DNA of 64,000 nucleotides from Bog-532 sp963830385 (GCA_963830385.1 CAWHMD010000008.1:1025105-1089104); one strand, 5' to 3'. Counted from the first letter of the stretch, positions 25,310 to 34,672 are shown. A program made the numbers and translations. The notes: generated by a model not told the origin, from the sequence alone.

Positions 25310-26923
25310 TCAGTCGGAACGGGCCTGCTGGCGCGCCAGGTGGTCCCAGTCGTGCTGGAAGATCTGCTGGAAGTACCGGGCGGCGTCGGGGTGCTCGATG
25401 ATGACGCCGGCGTCGCGGTTGTAGAGGGTGCCGTCGGTGGACCAGTTCTGGCTGCTGACCAGTACCCGCTGGCCGTCGGCGATGATGCCCTTGTTGTGCA
25501 CGTTGTTCTGGATGCGGACGTTGTTCACCACGTCCAGGCCGAGGGCCTGCAGCTGTTCCAGGTAGCCGGCCGTCTCGGACTCGCTCATGATGATCTTGAC
25601 GTCGACGCCGGCGGCCTGGCGGTCGATGACCGCCTGCACCAGGTCGACGAAGCCCTGCGAGGTGGCGTCGGTCTGCCGGGGCAGCTCGATGTACTGGAAC
25701 TGCAGGTACAGCGTCTGGCTGGCCGAGGCGATGAGGGCCTTGACCGCGCCGGTGTAGACGCCCGGGTCCGGGGTCAGCAGCGGGGTGATCCGCATCGTCC
25801 CGCTGACCGTCGCGGGCGCGAAGAAGCTGGCGAACGGCGGCGTCTCGGTGCTGCCGAGCGAGGGCGGGGGCAGCGGCGAGCCGGGCTGCTCGGCCGGGCC
25901 GTTGTGGGCGGCGGCCACGGCCAGGTCGTGCCGGATGTAGTCCTCGAACACCCCGGCCAGCTCGGCCTGCTCGACCACCACGTGCCAGTCCCGGTCCCGG
26001 TGCCGGGCCTCCTGCGCGTCGGCGGCCTGGCCGGCGGCGCCGCGGGCGGCCGGGTCGATGCCGGGCTGGTTGGAGTTGTTCCAGTTCCCGCTGGACAGCC
26101 AGAACGCCGCCCGGTCCCGCACCGCGACCTTGATGTGGTAGGCGCTCGGGAAGATCCAGGCAGTGGCGTCCTTGTCGGTCCGGGTCAGCGCCCAGGCCTG
26201 CGTGAACCCCGGGGCGACGGCCTGCCCGAGCGCGGCCACGGTGTCCGGGTCGGTCTGGTCCGCGGTCGGGTTCTTGGCCGGGTGGTCCAGCACCAGGGTG
26301 AGCTGCTTGCCCCGGAGATCGGCCTCGACCGCGTCGAGCACGTGCGCGGAGGTGAAGTCGTAGAGCCCGACGGTCAGCGAGCCGGTGGTCGCGGCCAGGA
26401 AGTCGCGCAGGAACGGCCAGCCGCTGTCGGGGCTGGCCGACAGGTGGATGGTGGCGTCCGCGTCGACCGGGGCGAGCGTCACGCCCGGCGGCCCGTCGTA
26501 GCTGAGCTGCTGCTTGGCGGCCGTTTTGGCCGCGAGCTGCGCGTGCGCCGAGGCGACCGCCACCGGGCGCAGGCCCGGCTGGGCCCCGCCCAGCACCCGT
26601 TCGTCGGCGAAGTGCGGCACCGAGCCCTGATCCGGCGCCAGCCGCAGCCTGGCCGCGTAGCCTCGAGGATCCTCCAGCTCCTGGCGCTTGGCCGCCGAGG
26701 CCTGCCGGACGTCGGTCGGCACCCCGCCGACCTCAGCGGGCAGCAGGTCGGCGGCGGGTGGGTGCGGGACCTTGCGGGCCACGGTGACGACGACGGCCGG
26801 GGCCGGGGTGAGCCAGCCGCCGGTCACCTTGTAGCCGGGCCGGACGGACAGCACACCCGGCTTGCTGAGCTCGCCCAGGTGCTCGCCGATGACGTTGCTC
26901 AGGCCGGACAGGTCCTCAGCCAC
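25310..26923 (-). CDS. Phospholipase D-like protein with two HKD motifs
   Basis: 537 residues. Two catalytic motifs are complete: HIKVAVRDRAAFWLSSGNWN around His 263 and HNKGIIADGQRVLVSSQNW around His 476, each with the downstream Ser/Asn strand, as needed for a bilobed PLD active site. The first 130 residues contain no known domain. No signal peptide is seen. PLD-superfamily members hydrolyse phosphodiesters in lipids or nucleic acids; which applies here is unknown. The stop lies directly beside the NTF2-like gene stop. Confidence 0.88.
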   Translation of the reverse strand: MAEDLSGLSNVIGEHLGELSKPGVLSVRPGYKVTGGWLTPAPAVVVTVARKVPHPPAADLLPAEVGGVPTDVRQASAAKRQELEDPRGYAARLRLAPDQGSVPHFADERVLGGAQPGLRPVAVASAHAQLAAKTAAKQQLSYDGPPGVTLAPVDADATIHLSASPDSGWPFLRDFLAATTGSLTVGLYDFTSAHVLDAVEADLRGKQLTLVLDHPAKNPTADQTDPDTVAALGQAVAPGFTQAWALTRTDKDATAWIFPSAYHIKVAVRDRAAFWLSSGNWNNSNQPGIDPAARGAAGQAADAQEARHRDRDWHVVVEQAELAGVFEDYIRHDLAVAAAHNGPAEQPGSPLPPPSLGSTETPPFASFFAPATVSGTMRITPLLTPDPGVYTGAVKALIASASQTLYLQFQYIELPRQTDATSQGFVDLVQAVIDRQAAGVDVKIIMSESETAGYLEQLQALGLDVVNNVRIQNNVHNKGIIADGQRVLVSSQNWSTDGTLYNRDAGVIIEHPDAARYFQQIFQHDWDHLARQQARSD

Positions 26924-26933
26924 GGCCGCCCCC

Positions 26934-28138
26934 TCAGCGCCGGAGCTGCCGCAGCTGGCCGTAGACCTTGGCGGCGATCGGTCCCGCCACCCGGCGCAGG
27001 GTGTCCACGAACGGCGGCTCCCGCGTCGTCGGCCACGACCAGTAGTACAGCTGCGGGGAGATGTACGGCATCAGCGGCGAGCGGCGCCGCCGCATCATCG
27101 CGGAGAACTGCTTGGGCGTGAGGCCGATGTACCGGGGGACGTTCTCGAACCACTGGGCGCTGTACCGGGACCCGATCTGCGTCCGCAGGATCGTCTCCTG
27201 CCGTTCGGCCTGGTAGGCGGCCAGGGCCGCGGTCAGGTCATCGTGCCGCGCGACGCTGTCGGCGAGCGCGATCGCGTCCTCGATGGCCAGCCTGGTCCCG
27301 GAGCCCACGCTGAAGTGGGTGGTGTGGGCGGCGTCCCCAGCCAGCACGACCTTGCCGTCGTACCAGTGATCGTTGGTGATCGTGCGGAAGGTCACCCACT
27401 GCGCGTTCAGCCCATCCGGGGTCTGCCCGATCAGCCGGTGGCCGTCCAGCTGCGCGGCGAAGATCTTCTCCAGCGACGCCAGGCACTCCTCCAGCGGCAT
27501 CGTGTCGAACCCGAGGCCGGCCCAGGTCTGCTCGGACAACTCCACGATGAACGTGCTCGAATCGGAGCCGACCCCGTAGGCGTGGGCCCACACCCAGCCG
27601 TGGTCGGTCGGCACGAACGGGAACGTGAACGTGCTGAACACCTTTTCCGTACCCATCCAGATGTACTTGTTGGTGCCCGGGCGTACGTCCGTCTGGATGC
27701 CCTTGGCTTCCTCGCGGAGCCGGCTGTTCACCCCGTCGCAGGCCACGATCAGATCGGCGTCCGGCAGCTGCGACGCCGAGGTCACCTCGTGATTGAACTC
27801 GATCCGGACCCCGGCCTCCTGAGCCCGGTGCACCAGGATGTCGAGCAGCTGGCGCCGCTTCATGCCGTAGCCCTGGCTGACGCCGTGCAGGATCTGCGTG
27901 CCGGCGACGTCCACGATCTCGTTGCTCCAGGGGAAGGCGCCCTGGGCGATCTGGCCGGCCGACTCCGGGTCGGCGCCGCGCAGCTGGTCCAGCAGGTCGT
28001 TCCAGAACACCACGCCCCAGCCGCGGGTGACGCCCGGGGCGCCGCGCTCAAAAACGGTGATCTCGTGCTGCGGCTGTCGGAGCTTCAGCAGCAGCGAGAA
28101 GTACAGGCCGGCCCTCCGCCCACGCATGCGATCTTCAA
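26934..28138 (-). pseudogene. FAD monooxygenase resembling salicylyl-/anthraniloyl-CoA hydroxylase, frameshifted
   Basis: From TTG 28138 the frame opens KIACVGGGPA, the FAD-binding GxGxxG start, then is lost; the next frame continues GLYFSLLLKLRQPQHEITVF, then ERGAPGVTRGWGVVFWNDLL. Restoring four bases (one GGCC unit in the run at about 28107-28114) would join them. The rest is intact: DADLIVACDGVNSRLREEAK, WAHAYGVGSDSSTFIVE and VLAGDAAHTTHFSVGSGT. The arrangement matches the flavin domain of CoA-ester aromatic hydroxylases. Without repair, translation from ATG 28127 would lack the dinucleotide-binding motif, so activity is doubtful. Confidence 0.72.
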
Positions 28139-28261
28139 AGCGCCCCCCATTTGGCCCCTTGGGAATGATCCTGAAAGATGAGCAACCGGCCACCGTGCCC
28201 GCCGGGCAGAGGAATTCTAGGACTTTGCCGCAAAGCCCGCCACGGTTCCTGGTGATGGCCG

Positions 28262-29194
28262 GTGCGCCATGATGGAGCGGTGGACTTCGAGCCGTACCGG
28301 GGCGAGCTGGTGGCGTACTGCTACCGGATGCTGGGCTCGGTCCACGACGCCGAGGACCTGGCCCAGGAGACGATGCTGCGGGCCTGGCAGGCGCGCGACC
28401 GCTACGACCACACCCGCGCCTCGGTCCGCACCTGGCTGTACCGGATCGCGACCAACGCCTGCCTGTCGGCGCTGCAGGGACGCGCGCGGCGGCCGCTGCC
28501 GTCCGGGCTGGGCGCGCCGAGCCAGGATCCGGCCGCCTCGCTGACCCCCTCGTCCGACATCCCTTGGCTGCAGCCCTTCCCGGACGCGCGGTTCGACCCG
28601 GGGATGCGGGCCGGCATGCGGCTGGCGCTGGTGGCCGCGATGCAGCTGCTGCCGCCCCGGCAGCGCGCGGTGCTGGTGCTGCGCGAGGTGCTCGAGTTCA
28701 GCGCGGCCGAGGTCGCCACCCAGCTCGGGACCACGGTCCCGGCCGTCAACAGCGCCCTGCAGCGGGCCCGGGCCGCGCTCGCGGGCACCGGCGGCATGGA
28801 CGAGGTGGCCGAGCCGGACGACGCCGGGACGCGGGCGGTGATCGACCGCTACGTGCGGGCGTTCGAGGCGGCCGACGTGCCGGGGCTGGTGCGGCTGCTG
28901 GCCGACGAGGCGGTGCTGGAGATGCCGCCGGTGCCGCTGTGGTACCGCGGCCGCCGCGACTACGGCCTGTTCATGGGGCGCGTGTTCGGCATGCGCGGGC
29001 CCGGCTGGGCCATGCGGCCGGTGGCCGCCAACGGGCAGCCCGCGCTGGCCGCGTACGCGCCGGAGGCCACCGGCGGCCACCGGCTGCACTCGCTACAGGT
29101 GTTCACCGTGGCCGGCGGCCAGGTCACGGCCAACGTCGTGTTCGCCGATCCGCAGGTATTCAAGGCTTTCGGCCTGCCGGAACAGATTTTCTAG
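28262..29194 (+). CDS. ECF-type RNA polymerase sigma factor with SnoaL-like C-terminal domain
   Basis: 310 residues. Region 2 (YCYRMLGSVHDAEDLAQETM followed by LRAWQARDRY) and region 4 (LPPRQRAVLVLREVLEFSAA) are clear, and a SnoaL/NTF2-like domain covers about residues 185-300 (RYVRAFEAADVPGLVRLL). This fusion marks ECF groups that lack a separate anti-sigma factor, in which the C-terminal domain controls activity. GTG 28262 is used; GTG 28280 is possible. It is divergent from the FAD monooxygenase remnant. Confidence 0.9.
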   Translation: MRHDGAVDFEPYRGELVAYCYRMLGSVHDAEDLAQETMLRAWQARDRYDHTRASVRTWLYRIATNACLSALQGRARRPLPSGLGAPSQDPAASLTPSSDIPWLQPFPDARFDPGMRAGMRLALVAAMQLLPPRQRAVLVLREVLEFSAAEVATQLGTTVPAVNSALQRARAALAGTGGMDEVAEPDDAGTRAVIDRYVRAFEAADVPGLVRLLADEAVLEMPPVPLWYRGRRDYGLFMGRVFGMRGPGWAMRPVAANGQPALAAYAPEATGGHRLHSLQVFTVAGGQVTANVVFADPQVFKAFGLPEQIF

Positions 29195-29274
29195 CTGAGT
29201 TTTCAGCCGGGTGCGATGAGTCCGGGCGGTGCCGCCAGTACGTATCGGCGAACACCGACCGAAGGAGACTCACC

Positions 29275-29832
29275 ATGAGCGTCATCGTCATCGAGTTCAT
29301 CACCATGGACGGCGTCGTGACCGACCCGGACGGGTCCGGGGGCACGGCGGCCGGCGGCTGGGCGTTCCGGCACGGACGCGAGTCCGTCGCCGGGGACAAG
29401 TTCCGGCTCGGACGGGTGCTGGACGACGGGGTCATGCTGCTGGGCCGGAAGACCTGGGAGCTGTTCTCGACGATCTGGCCCGGGCGGGACGACCCTTTTT
29501 CCCTACGGATGAATGCGGTGCCCAAGCTGGTCGCCTCGCGCACGCTGACCGACGCCTCGGCCTGGGCGAACTCTCAGGTCGCGGACGCCGACCCGGCCGA
29601 GATCGCCCGGAGCGAGCGGCGGGACGTGATCATCACCGGCAGCCTCGGCGTGGTGCACCCGCTGATCGCCGCGGGCCTGGTCGACGAGTACCGGCTGCTG
29701 ACGTTCCCCACCATCCTCGGCACCGGGGAGCGGCTGTTCCCGGCGGGCAGCCCGCCGGCCCATCTGGAGTGCCTGGCCGCCGAGCAGTCCGGCGCCGCCG
29801 TCTTCACCCGGTTCGCTGAGGCCGCGGCCTGA
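29275..29832 (+). CDS. Dihydrofolate reductase-like (RibD C-terminal) protein
   Basis: 185 residues from ATG 29275 with a strong GAAGGAG site. SVIVIEFITMDGVVTDPDGS, LLGRKTWELFSTIWPG and RRDVIITGSLGVVHPLIAAG are typical of the DHFR/RibD-C family common in actinobacteria. These proteins keep an NADPH-binding fold but usually lack demonstrated folate activity. The gene follows the sigma factor by 80 bases and could be part of its regulon. Confidence 0.88.
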   Translation: MSVIVIEFITMDGVVTDPDGSGGTAAGGWAFRHGRESVAGDKFRLGRVLDDGVMLLGRKTWELFSTIWPGRDDPFSLRMNAVPKLVASRTLTDASAWANSQVADADPAEIARSERRDVIITGSLGVVHPLIAAGLVDEYRLLTFPTILGTGERLFPAGSPPAHLECLAAEQSGAAVFTRFAEAAA

Positions 29833-29851
29833 CGGCTCAGTGAGCCCAGCC

Positions 29852-30043
29852 TCAGTCGCAGGCTCCGTCGCGGCGGAGGCCGTCGGCGGCGTACTCGGCC
29901 AGCAGGTCGCTCACCGACAGTCCGCGGTGGGCGGCCTGGCTGGCCAGGGCCGCGGCCAGGGTGACGGGCAGGACGACGGTGCGGCGGACGCAGTCGGGAT
30001 CCTCCCAGGCCTCGCCGGCCGGTTCGCCGCCAGGGTCAGACAT
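29852..30043 (-). CDS. Small ribbon-helix-helix-like protein
   Basis: 63 residues. RRTVVLPVTLAAALASQAAH followed by RGLSVSDLLAEYAADGLRR has the strand-helix-helix pattern of CopG/MetJ-type proteins. Its ATG at 30043 overlaps the stop of the lysine N-oxygenase-like gene by 8 bases, implying translational coupling. It could be an autoregulator or an antitoxin without an evident toxin. The fold call rests on pattern only. Confidence 0.55.
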   Translation of the reverse strand: MSDPGGEPAGEAWEDPDCVRRTVVLPVTLAAALASQAAHRGLSVSDLLAEYAADGLRRDGACD

Positions 30044-31325
30044 GCTCGCTCCTTTCCAGCGCGCTGGCGACCGGGCCGTCGGGCGGATCGTCCGGCGGCC
30101 GCGGCACGTACCGGCTCAGCACCCGGTCGCTGAGCAGGCCGAGGCAGCTGAGGTTGGGGAAGCCCGGTCCCTGGGCCAGGCCCGCCAGCATCGGCAGGTG
30201 CAGCGCCGGGGTCAGGCCGGCCACCGCCAGGTCGGTGCCGATCCGCTTGTCCAGCAACTCTCCGGCCAGGGCGGCGGTGAGCCGGCTCCGGCCGTCCGGG
30301 CCGAGCAGGGACTCGAACCAGCGGGATTCGAAGCCGATGGCCACCACCACGAAGTCGTAGGCCGCTTTTTCCTGCTCGGCACCGTATTCGGTGGTGAGCA
30401 CGACCTGATGGTCGCTGGCGTCGATGGCCACCGCCCGGCCCGCCAGCGTCCGGAACCGGCGGGAGGCGTTGAGCACGGCCTCGGCCTGGACGGAGAACAC
30501 CCCGCGGTCGGTGCGTTCGAGGAACTCCCGCCGGTGCGTTTCGGCCAGGGCGGGCCAGTCGCCCGGGTCGGAGTAGAGCCGGTTCTCGGCGTAGCTCTCA
30601 CCGCGCGAGTAGAGGACGCCGCGGCTGGTCACCACGTCGACCGTGGACCGCTTGTGCGCGCGGCGCAGCAGGTCGATGACGATCGAGGCGGCGGTCTCCC
30701 CGCTGCCGATGACGCAGATGCTCTGGGCCAGGTGGGGGCCGGGGCGCGGTTCGTGCTGCCAGTAGCTGCGGCCGGTGGTCACGCGCGGGTGAGCCGCCGG
30801 CTGCCCGGGTACCCGGATCGGCGGCCCGGTCCCGGTGAACACCACGCCGTCGGCCCACAGCGCGGACCCGCCGGACAGGTCCAGCCGCCACCGGTCGCCC
30901 ACCGCCTCCAGGCCCTCGACCTGCGCGCCGACCACCTCGGCGCCCGCCCGGCTGGCCACCTCCCGCAGGTAGAAGCTCCACTGCCGGTGCGTCGGGCGGA
31001 GCCGGCCGCGGTCCACCCAGTCGCCGTAGGCGCCCTTGCTGATCAGGTGCCGCGGCCAGCTGAACTCCGCCATCGCGGCGGTGACGGCCGGCGACGCGGT
31101 ACCCCAGCGGCTGGCGTAGGGGAAGCCGATGTCCTTCTCCGGCGGCGTGCCCAGCGGCAGCAGGCCGGAGGTGTAGCCCTGATGTCCGGTCCAGTTCCCG
31201 GCCACCGGGCCGGGGTCGATGAGCACCACCCGCGGCGCGTCCAGGCCGGCCGCGGCCAGCGCCCGTGCCTTGGCCGCCATGGCGATGCCCTTGGGGCCCG
31301 CGCCCACCACGGCCAACGTCGGCAT
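30036..31325 (-). CDS. MbtG-like L-lysine N6-monooxygenase (siderophore-type hydroxylase)
   Basis: About 429 residues from ATG 31325. MPTLAVVGAGPKGIAMAAKA is the FAD site; LGTPPEKDIGFPYASRWGTA, RPTHRQWSFYLREVASRAGA and SICVIGSGETAASIVIDLL (NADPH site) match mycobactin lysine N-oxygenase more closely than general flavoproteins. Family members hydroxylate the lysine side-chain nitrogen to build hydroxamate iron ligands. No NRPS or siderophore transport gene lies within this window, so the product and pathway are open. Confidence 0.8.
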   Translation of the reverse strand: MPTLAVVGAGPKGIAMAAKARALAAAGLDAPRVVLIDPGPVAGNWTGHQGYTSGLLPLGTPPEKDIGFPYASRWGTASPAVTAAMAEFSWPRHLISKGAYGDWVDRGRLRPTHRQWSFYLREVASRAGAEVVGAQVEGLEAVGDRWRLDLSGGSALWADGVVFTGTGPPIRVPGQPAAHPRVTTGRSYWQHEPRPGPHLAQSICVIGSGETAASIVIDLLRRAHKRSTVDVVTSRGVLYSRGESYAENRLYSDPGDWPALAETHRREFLERTDRGVFSVQAEAVLNASRRFRTLAGRAVAIDASDHQVVLTTEYGAEQEKAAYDFVVVAIGFESRWFESLLGPDGRSRLTAALAGELLDKRIGTDLAVAGLTPALHLPMLAGLAQGPGFPNLSCLGLLSDRVLSRYVPRPPDDPPDGPVASALERSEHV

Positions 31326-31443
31326 GCCCGCGAGAATAGCCGCCGCTGTATCCAATCAGTGGGGCGGCCCTCCGCATCAGTAGGTCAGCAGGGCTGGGAC
31401 TTCGAGCTGGAGGCGGATCAGGCTGCGACGGCCACGTTCATCG

Positions 31444-31821
31444 TCACGGTGAGGCCGGTCCGGTGAGCCGGGCGGCCAGGGTGGCGGGGGCGATGACGCG
31501 GTAGGCGTCCTGGCACAGCTCGGCGATCTCGGACCAGTCGACCCGGCCGTCGAGGCGGACCCCGAGCCAGCCGCGGCCGCCGACGTACGGGGGGCGGAAG
31601 ATGCGGTCGGGCTCGGCCGCGATCAGTTCGGCCTGGGCGCCGGGCGGGGCGGCGCACCACAGGTGCGGGAACTGGTTCTGGTGGTGCCCCTGGGCCCACA
31701 AGGTGGCGAACGACTTCTTGTCGCGGACGAACCAGGCCGGGACGCCGTGGCTGGGGCGCTCGGTGACCTCGGGCAGGGCCAGGCAGATGGCCCGCAGGCG
31801 CTCGGTCAGGTCAGCGGTCAT
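31444..31821 (-). CDS. MmcQ/YjbR-family protein
   Basis: 125 residues. LRAICLALPEVTERPSHGVP, AWFVRDKKSFATLW and GRGWLGVRLDGRVDWSEIAE are the family landmarks. The fold resembles a DNA-binding double wing but the role is undetermined. ATG 31821 overlaps the stop of the STAS gene upstream (ATGA), so the two are probably translated from one message. Confidence 0.88.
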   Translation of the reverse strand: MTADLTERLRAICLALPEVTERPSHGVPAWFVRDKKSFATLWAQGHHQNQFPHLWCAAPPGAQAELIAAEPDRIFRPPYVGGRGWLGVRLDGRVDWSEIAELCQDAYRVIAPATLAARLTGPASP

Positions 31822-32225
31822 AACACCTCCCCCGTCTGGGCGTCCTCCAGGTTGCTGTACACCGGAATGTACTGGTCAGCGCCGGTCAGTTCCAGGATGC
31901 GGGCCACCACCGGCTGCGGGGCGACCAGCGAGAGGGTGCCACCGCGGACGTTCAGCACGGTGCGCACGCTCAGCAGTACCTGCATGCCGGTCGAGTCCAT
32001 GAAGTTGAGCCCGGACAGGTCCAGGATCATCCGCTGGGCGCCGCGGGAGACCTCAGAGGTGAGCACGTCACGCAGTTGCCGCCCGGTGTGCAGGTCGCAC
32101 TCCCCCGCCAGCGTGATCAGGGTGTACGCGGGCCCAGCGGTCACCGAGATCCTCAGCTCGTCCAACCCACTCCCTCGGGAAAACAGCAGGCGGGCAGGCG
32201 GCCGGCCAGATAATCGTTCCGTCAT
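31818..32225 (-). CDS. STAS-domain anti-sigma factor antagonist
   Basis: 135 residues. The STAS core has ITLAGECDLHTGRQLRDVL and MILDLSGLNFMDSTGMQVLL, with the phosphorylatable Ser at about 78. In the SpoIIAA/RsbV scheme, the unphosphorylated protein binds a HATPase kinase anti-sigma factor and frees its sigma factor. Neither a matching kinase nor phosphatase is encoded in the window. The first 20 residues form a basic extension. Confidence 0.9.
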   Translation of the reverse strand: MTERLSGRPPARLLFSRGSGLDELRISVTAGPAYTLITLAGECDLHTGRQLRDVLTSEVSRGAQRMILDLSGLNFMDSTGMQVLLSVRTVLNVRGGTLSLVAPQPVVARILELTGADQYIPVYSNLEDAQTGEVL

Positions 32226-32288
32226 GCTAGGGCCTGCTGAACTGCAGCGTCCAGGTTTTGACAGGCCCGTTTCGCCCCCTTTCTGACG

Positions 32289-33476
32289 TCAGGGTTTCGG
32301 GAGGTTGACCAGGTCGGCCAGGGCGGCGCGGTGGTGGTCGGCGGTGCCGAAGCCGATCGAATCGGCCTTGGCGCGCTTGAGGTACAGGTGGGCCGGGTGT
32401 TCCCAGGTGAAGCCGATGCCGCCGTGCATCTGCACGCACTCCTCGGCGGCCCGGACGGCGGTGTCGCCGCAGTGGGCCTTGGCCAGCGCGACCGCCACCG
32501 GGGTGTCGTCGTTGCCTTCGGCCAGGCAGGCGGCGGCGTAGCGGGCGGCCGCCCGCGCCTGGGTGATCGACACCCACAGGTCGGCCAGCCGGTGCTTGAG
32601 GCCCTGGAACGAGCCGACCGGGCGGGCGAACTGGCGCCGCTCCTTGACGTAGGCGACGGTCAGCTCCAGGCACTTCTCGGCCACCCCGAGCTGCTCGGCG
32701 GCCAGGCCGGCCGCCCCCGCCAGCAGGGCGAGCTGGAACGCGTCCTCGGCGGCGCGGCCGGACGCGATCAGCCGGGCCTCGGCGTCGGTGAACTCCAGGT
32801 CGCAGAGCGGCCGGGTCATGTCCAGCGAGGTGACCGGGGTGCGGCGGACGCCTTCGGTGTGGGCGCCGACCAGGTACAGGCCGTTGGGCACGCCGTCGGC
32901 GGGCACGATGAGCAGGCCGGCGTCGAGCGCGTCGGCCACGCCGCGGACCTCGCCGCGCAGCCGGGCGCCGCCGTGGCCGTCACCGGACCGGGAGCCGGAC
33001 ACCCGGGTGGTGAGCGGGAACGTCGCGCCCGGCGCGGTCTCGAACCCGACCGCCAGGGCGGCGGTCACGTCGCCGCGGGCCAGCTCGGGCAGCACGCCGT
33101 GGTCGCCCGCCGACAGCAGGGCCAGGGTGGCCACGATCGCGCTGCCCAGGTACGGGACCGGGGCGACCGACCGGCCCAGCTCCTCGGCCACGGTGGCCGC
33201 TTCGCGGAACGAGGCACCGGCCCCGTCGTCGTCTTCGGGCACCAGCAGGCTGGCGCAGCCGACGTCGGCCGCGAGCGCGTGCCACAGCCCGGTGTCGCCG
33301 CCGATCTCACCGTCCTGGGCGTCGGCCCGCGGCAGCACGTCCTCGGGCTTGGCCCGGGCCGTCAGCAGCGACCGCACGCTGTCCCGCAGCTCGGTCTCGG
33401 TCTCGGTGTAGAGCAGGTCGGGCGTGCGGTCGGCGGCGGCCTGCTCGGCCCCTTCGAGGTCGGCGGTGCTCGTCAT
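32289..33476 (-). CDS. Acyl-CoA dehydrogenase, second subunit of a pair
   Basis: 395 residues. ACAD features include SYL-type middle strands, KERRQFARPVGSFQGLKHRL and QMHGGIGFTWEHPAHLYLKR. The usual EGT/SE catalytic segment near the C-terminus is absent, while the upstream partner has it. This division is known from heteromeric alpha2beta2 ACADs such as those in actinobacterial sterol side-chain degradation. ATG 33476 overlaps the partner's stop by 4 bases. FAD-dependent oxidation of an unknown acyl-CoA is predicted. Confidence 0.88.
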   Translation of the reverse strand: MTSTADLEGAEQAAADRTPDLLYTETETELRDSVRSLLTARAKPEDVLPRADAQDGEIGGDTGLWHALAADVGCASLLVPEDDDGAGASFREAATVAEELGRSVAPVPYLGSAIVATLALLSAGDHGVLPELARGDVTAALAVGFETAPGATFPLTTRVSGSRSGDGHGGARLRGEVRGVADALDAGLLIVPADGVPNGLYLVGAHTEGVRRTPVTSLDMTRPLCDLEFTDAEARLIASGRAAEDAFQLALLAGAAGLAAEQLGVAEKCLELTVAYVKERRQFARPVGSFQGLKHRLADLWVSITQARAAARYAAACLAEGNDDTPVAVALAKAHCGDTAVRAAEECVQMHGGIGFTWEHPAHLYLKRAKADSIGFGTADHHRAALADLVNLPKP

Positions 33477-34672
33477 CGGGGCAGGTCCTTCCAGGGGACG
33501 TCCTTGTCCACGCGTGGCTCGGAGGGCAGGCCGAGGACACGTTCGGCGATGATGTTGCGCAGCACCTCCGAGGTGCCGCCTTCGATCGAGTTGCCCTTGG
33601 CCCGCAGGTAGCGGAAACCGGGGTCGCGGCCCAGGAACTCCGCGTGGGCGGGACGGCGCATGGACCAGTCGCTGTAGCGGAGGCCGTCCGCTCCCGCCAG
33701 TTCCACGTCGAGGCCGGAGATCTCCTGGTTGAGCCGGGCGAACGTGACCTTGGCGGCCGACCCTTCCGGGCCGGGCTGGCCCGCGGCCAGTTGCTGCCGC
33801 AGCCGCATACTGGCCAGCCGGGCCACCTCGGCGTCGGCCCACAGCCGCAGCAGCCGGTCGTGCAGGCCGGCCGTGCGCCGCTCCGGGTGCTCGCGCCAGG
33901 TCCGGGTGACCAGGCCGATCATGCCGCCCTCGCGGGGCATTCCGGCGCCGCCGATGGCGACCCGCTCGTTCATCAGCGTGCCCTGGGCGACCTTCCAGCC
34001 GTCCCCGACCTGGCCGATGCGGTCGGCGTCGGGGATCCGCACGTCGGTCAGGAACACCTCGTTGAACTCGGCTTCGCCGGTGAGCTGGCGCAGCGGCCGG
34101 ACGTCCACCCCGGGGCCGGTCATGTCGCACACGAAGTAGGACAGCCCCTGGTGCTTGGGCACGTTGGGGTCGGTGCGGGCGACCAGGATGGCCCAGCGGG
34201 CCTTGTGGGCCAGCGACGTCCACACCTTCTGGCCGTTGACGATCCAGTCCCCGTCGTCGTTACGCACGGCCCGGGTGGCCAGCGAGGCCAGGTCGCTGCC
34301 GGCGCCGGGCTCGCTGAACAGCTGGCACCAGATCTCCTCGCCGGTCCACAGCGGCCGCAGCCAGCGTTCCTGCTGCTCGGCCGAGCCGAACGTGAGGATG
34401 GTGGGGGCGGCCATGCCCAGCCCGATGACGTTGTTGGCCGGGTCGTTGTCGGGGGCGCCGGCCGCCCGGAACGCCTTGTCGGTCACGGTCTGCAGGGCCC
34501 GCGGCGCGCCCAGGCCGCCGCGGCCCTCCGGGTAGTGCACCCAGGCCAGGCCGGCGTCGTAGCGGGCCCGCAGGAAGTCAAGACGCGGCGTGGTGGCCGG
34601 GTCGTGGGCGGCCAGGAACTCCTTGACCTTCGCCTGAATGTCGGCCGGCGTCAGCGCGGGGTTGCCTAGCAC
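33473..34672 (-). CDS. Acyl-CoA dehydrogenase, first subunit of a pair
   Basis: 399 residues from GTG 34672. WCQLFSEPGAGSDLASLATR is the ACAD FAD/substrate signature, IVNGQKVWTSLAHKARWAIL follows, and RAKGNSIEGGTSEVLRNIIA is the C-terminal catalytic region. With the downstream gene it should form a heteromeric enzyme on a bulky or branched CoA ester. The start overlaps the stop of the SDR gene by 7 bases, so the three genes form one operon transcribed leftwards. Confidence 0.9.
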   Translation of the reverse strand: MLGNPALTPADIQAKVKEFLAAHDPATTPRLDFLRARYDAGLAWVHYPEGRGGLGAPRALQTVTDKAFRAAGAPDNDPANNVIGLGMAAPTILTFGSAEQQERWLRPLWTGEEIWCQLFSEPGAGSDLASLATRAVRNDDGDWIVNGQKVWTSLAHKARWAILVARTDPNVPKHQGLSYFVCDMTGPGVDVRPLRQLTGEAEFNEVFLTDVRIPDADRIGQVGDGWKVAQGTLMNERVAIGGAGMPREGGMIGLVTRTWREHPERRTAGLHDRLLRLWADAEVARLASMRLRQQLAAGQPGPEGSAAKVTFARLNQEISGLDVELAGADGLRYSDWSMRRPAHAEFLGRDPGFRYLRAKGNSIEGGTSEVLRNIIAERVLGLPSEPRVDKDVPWKDLPR

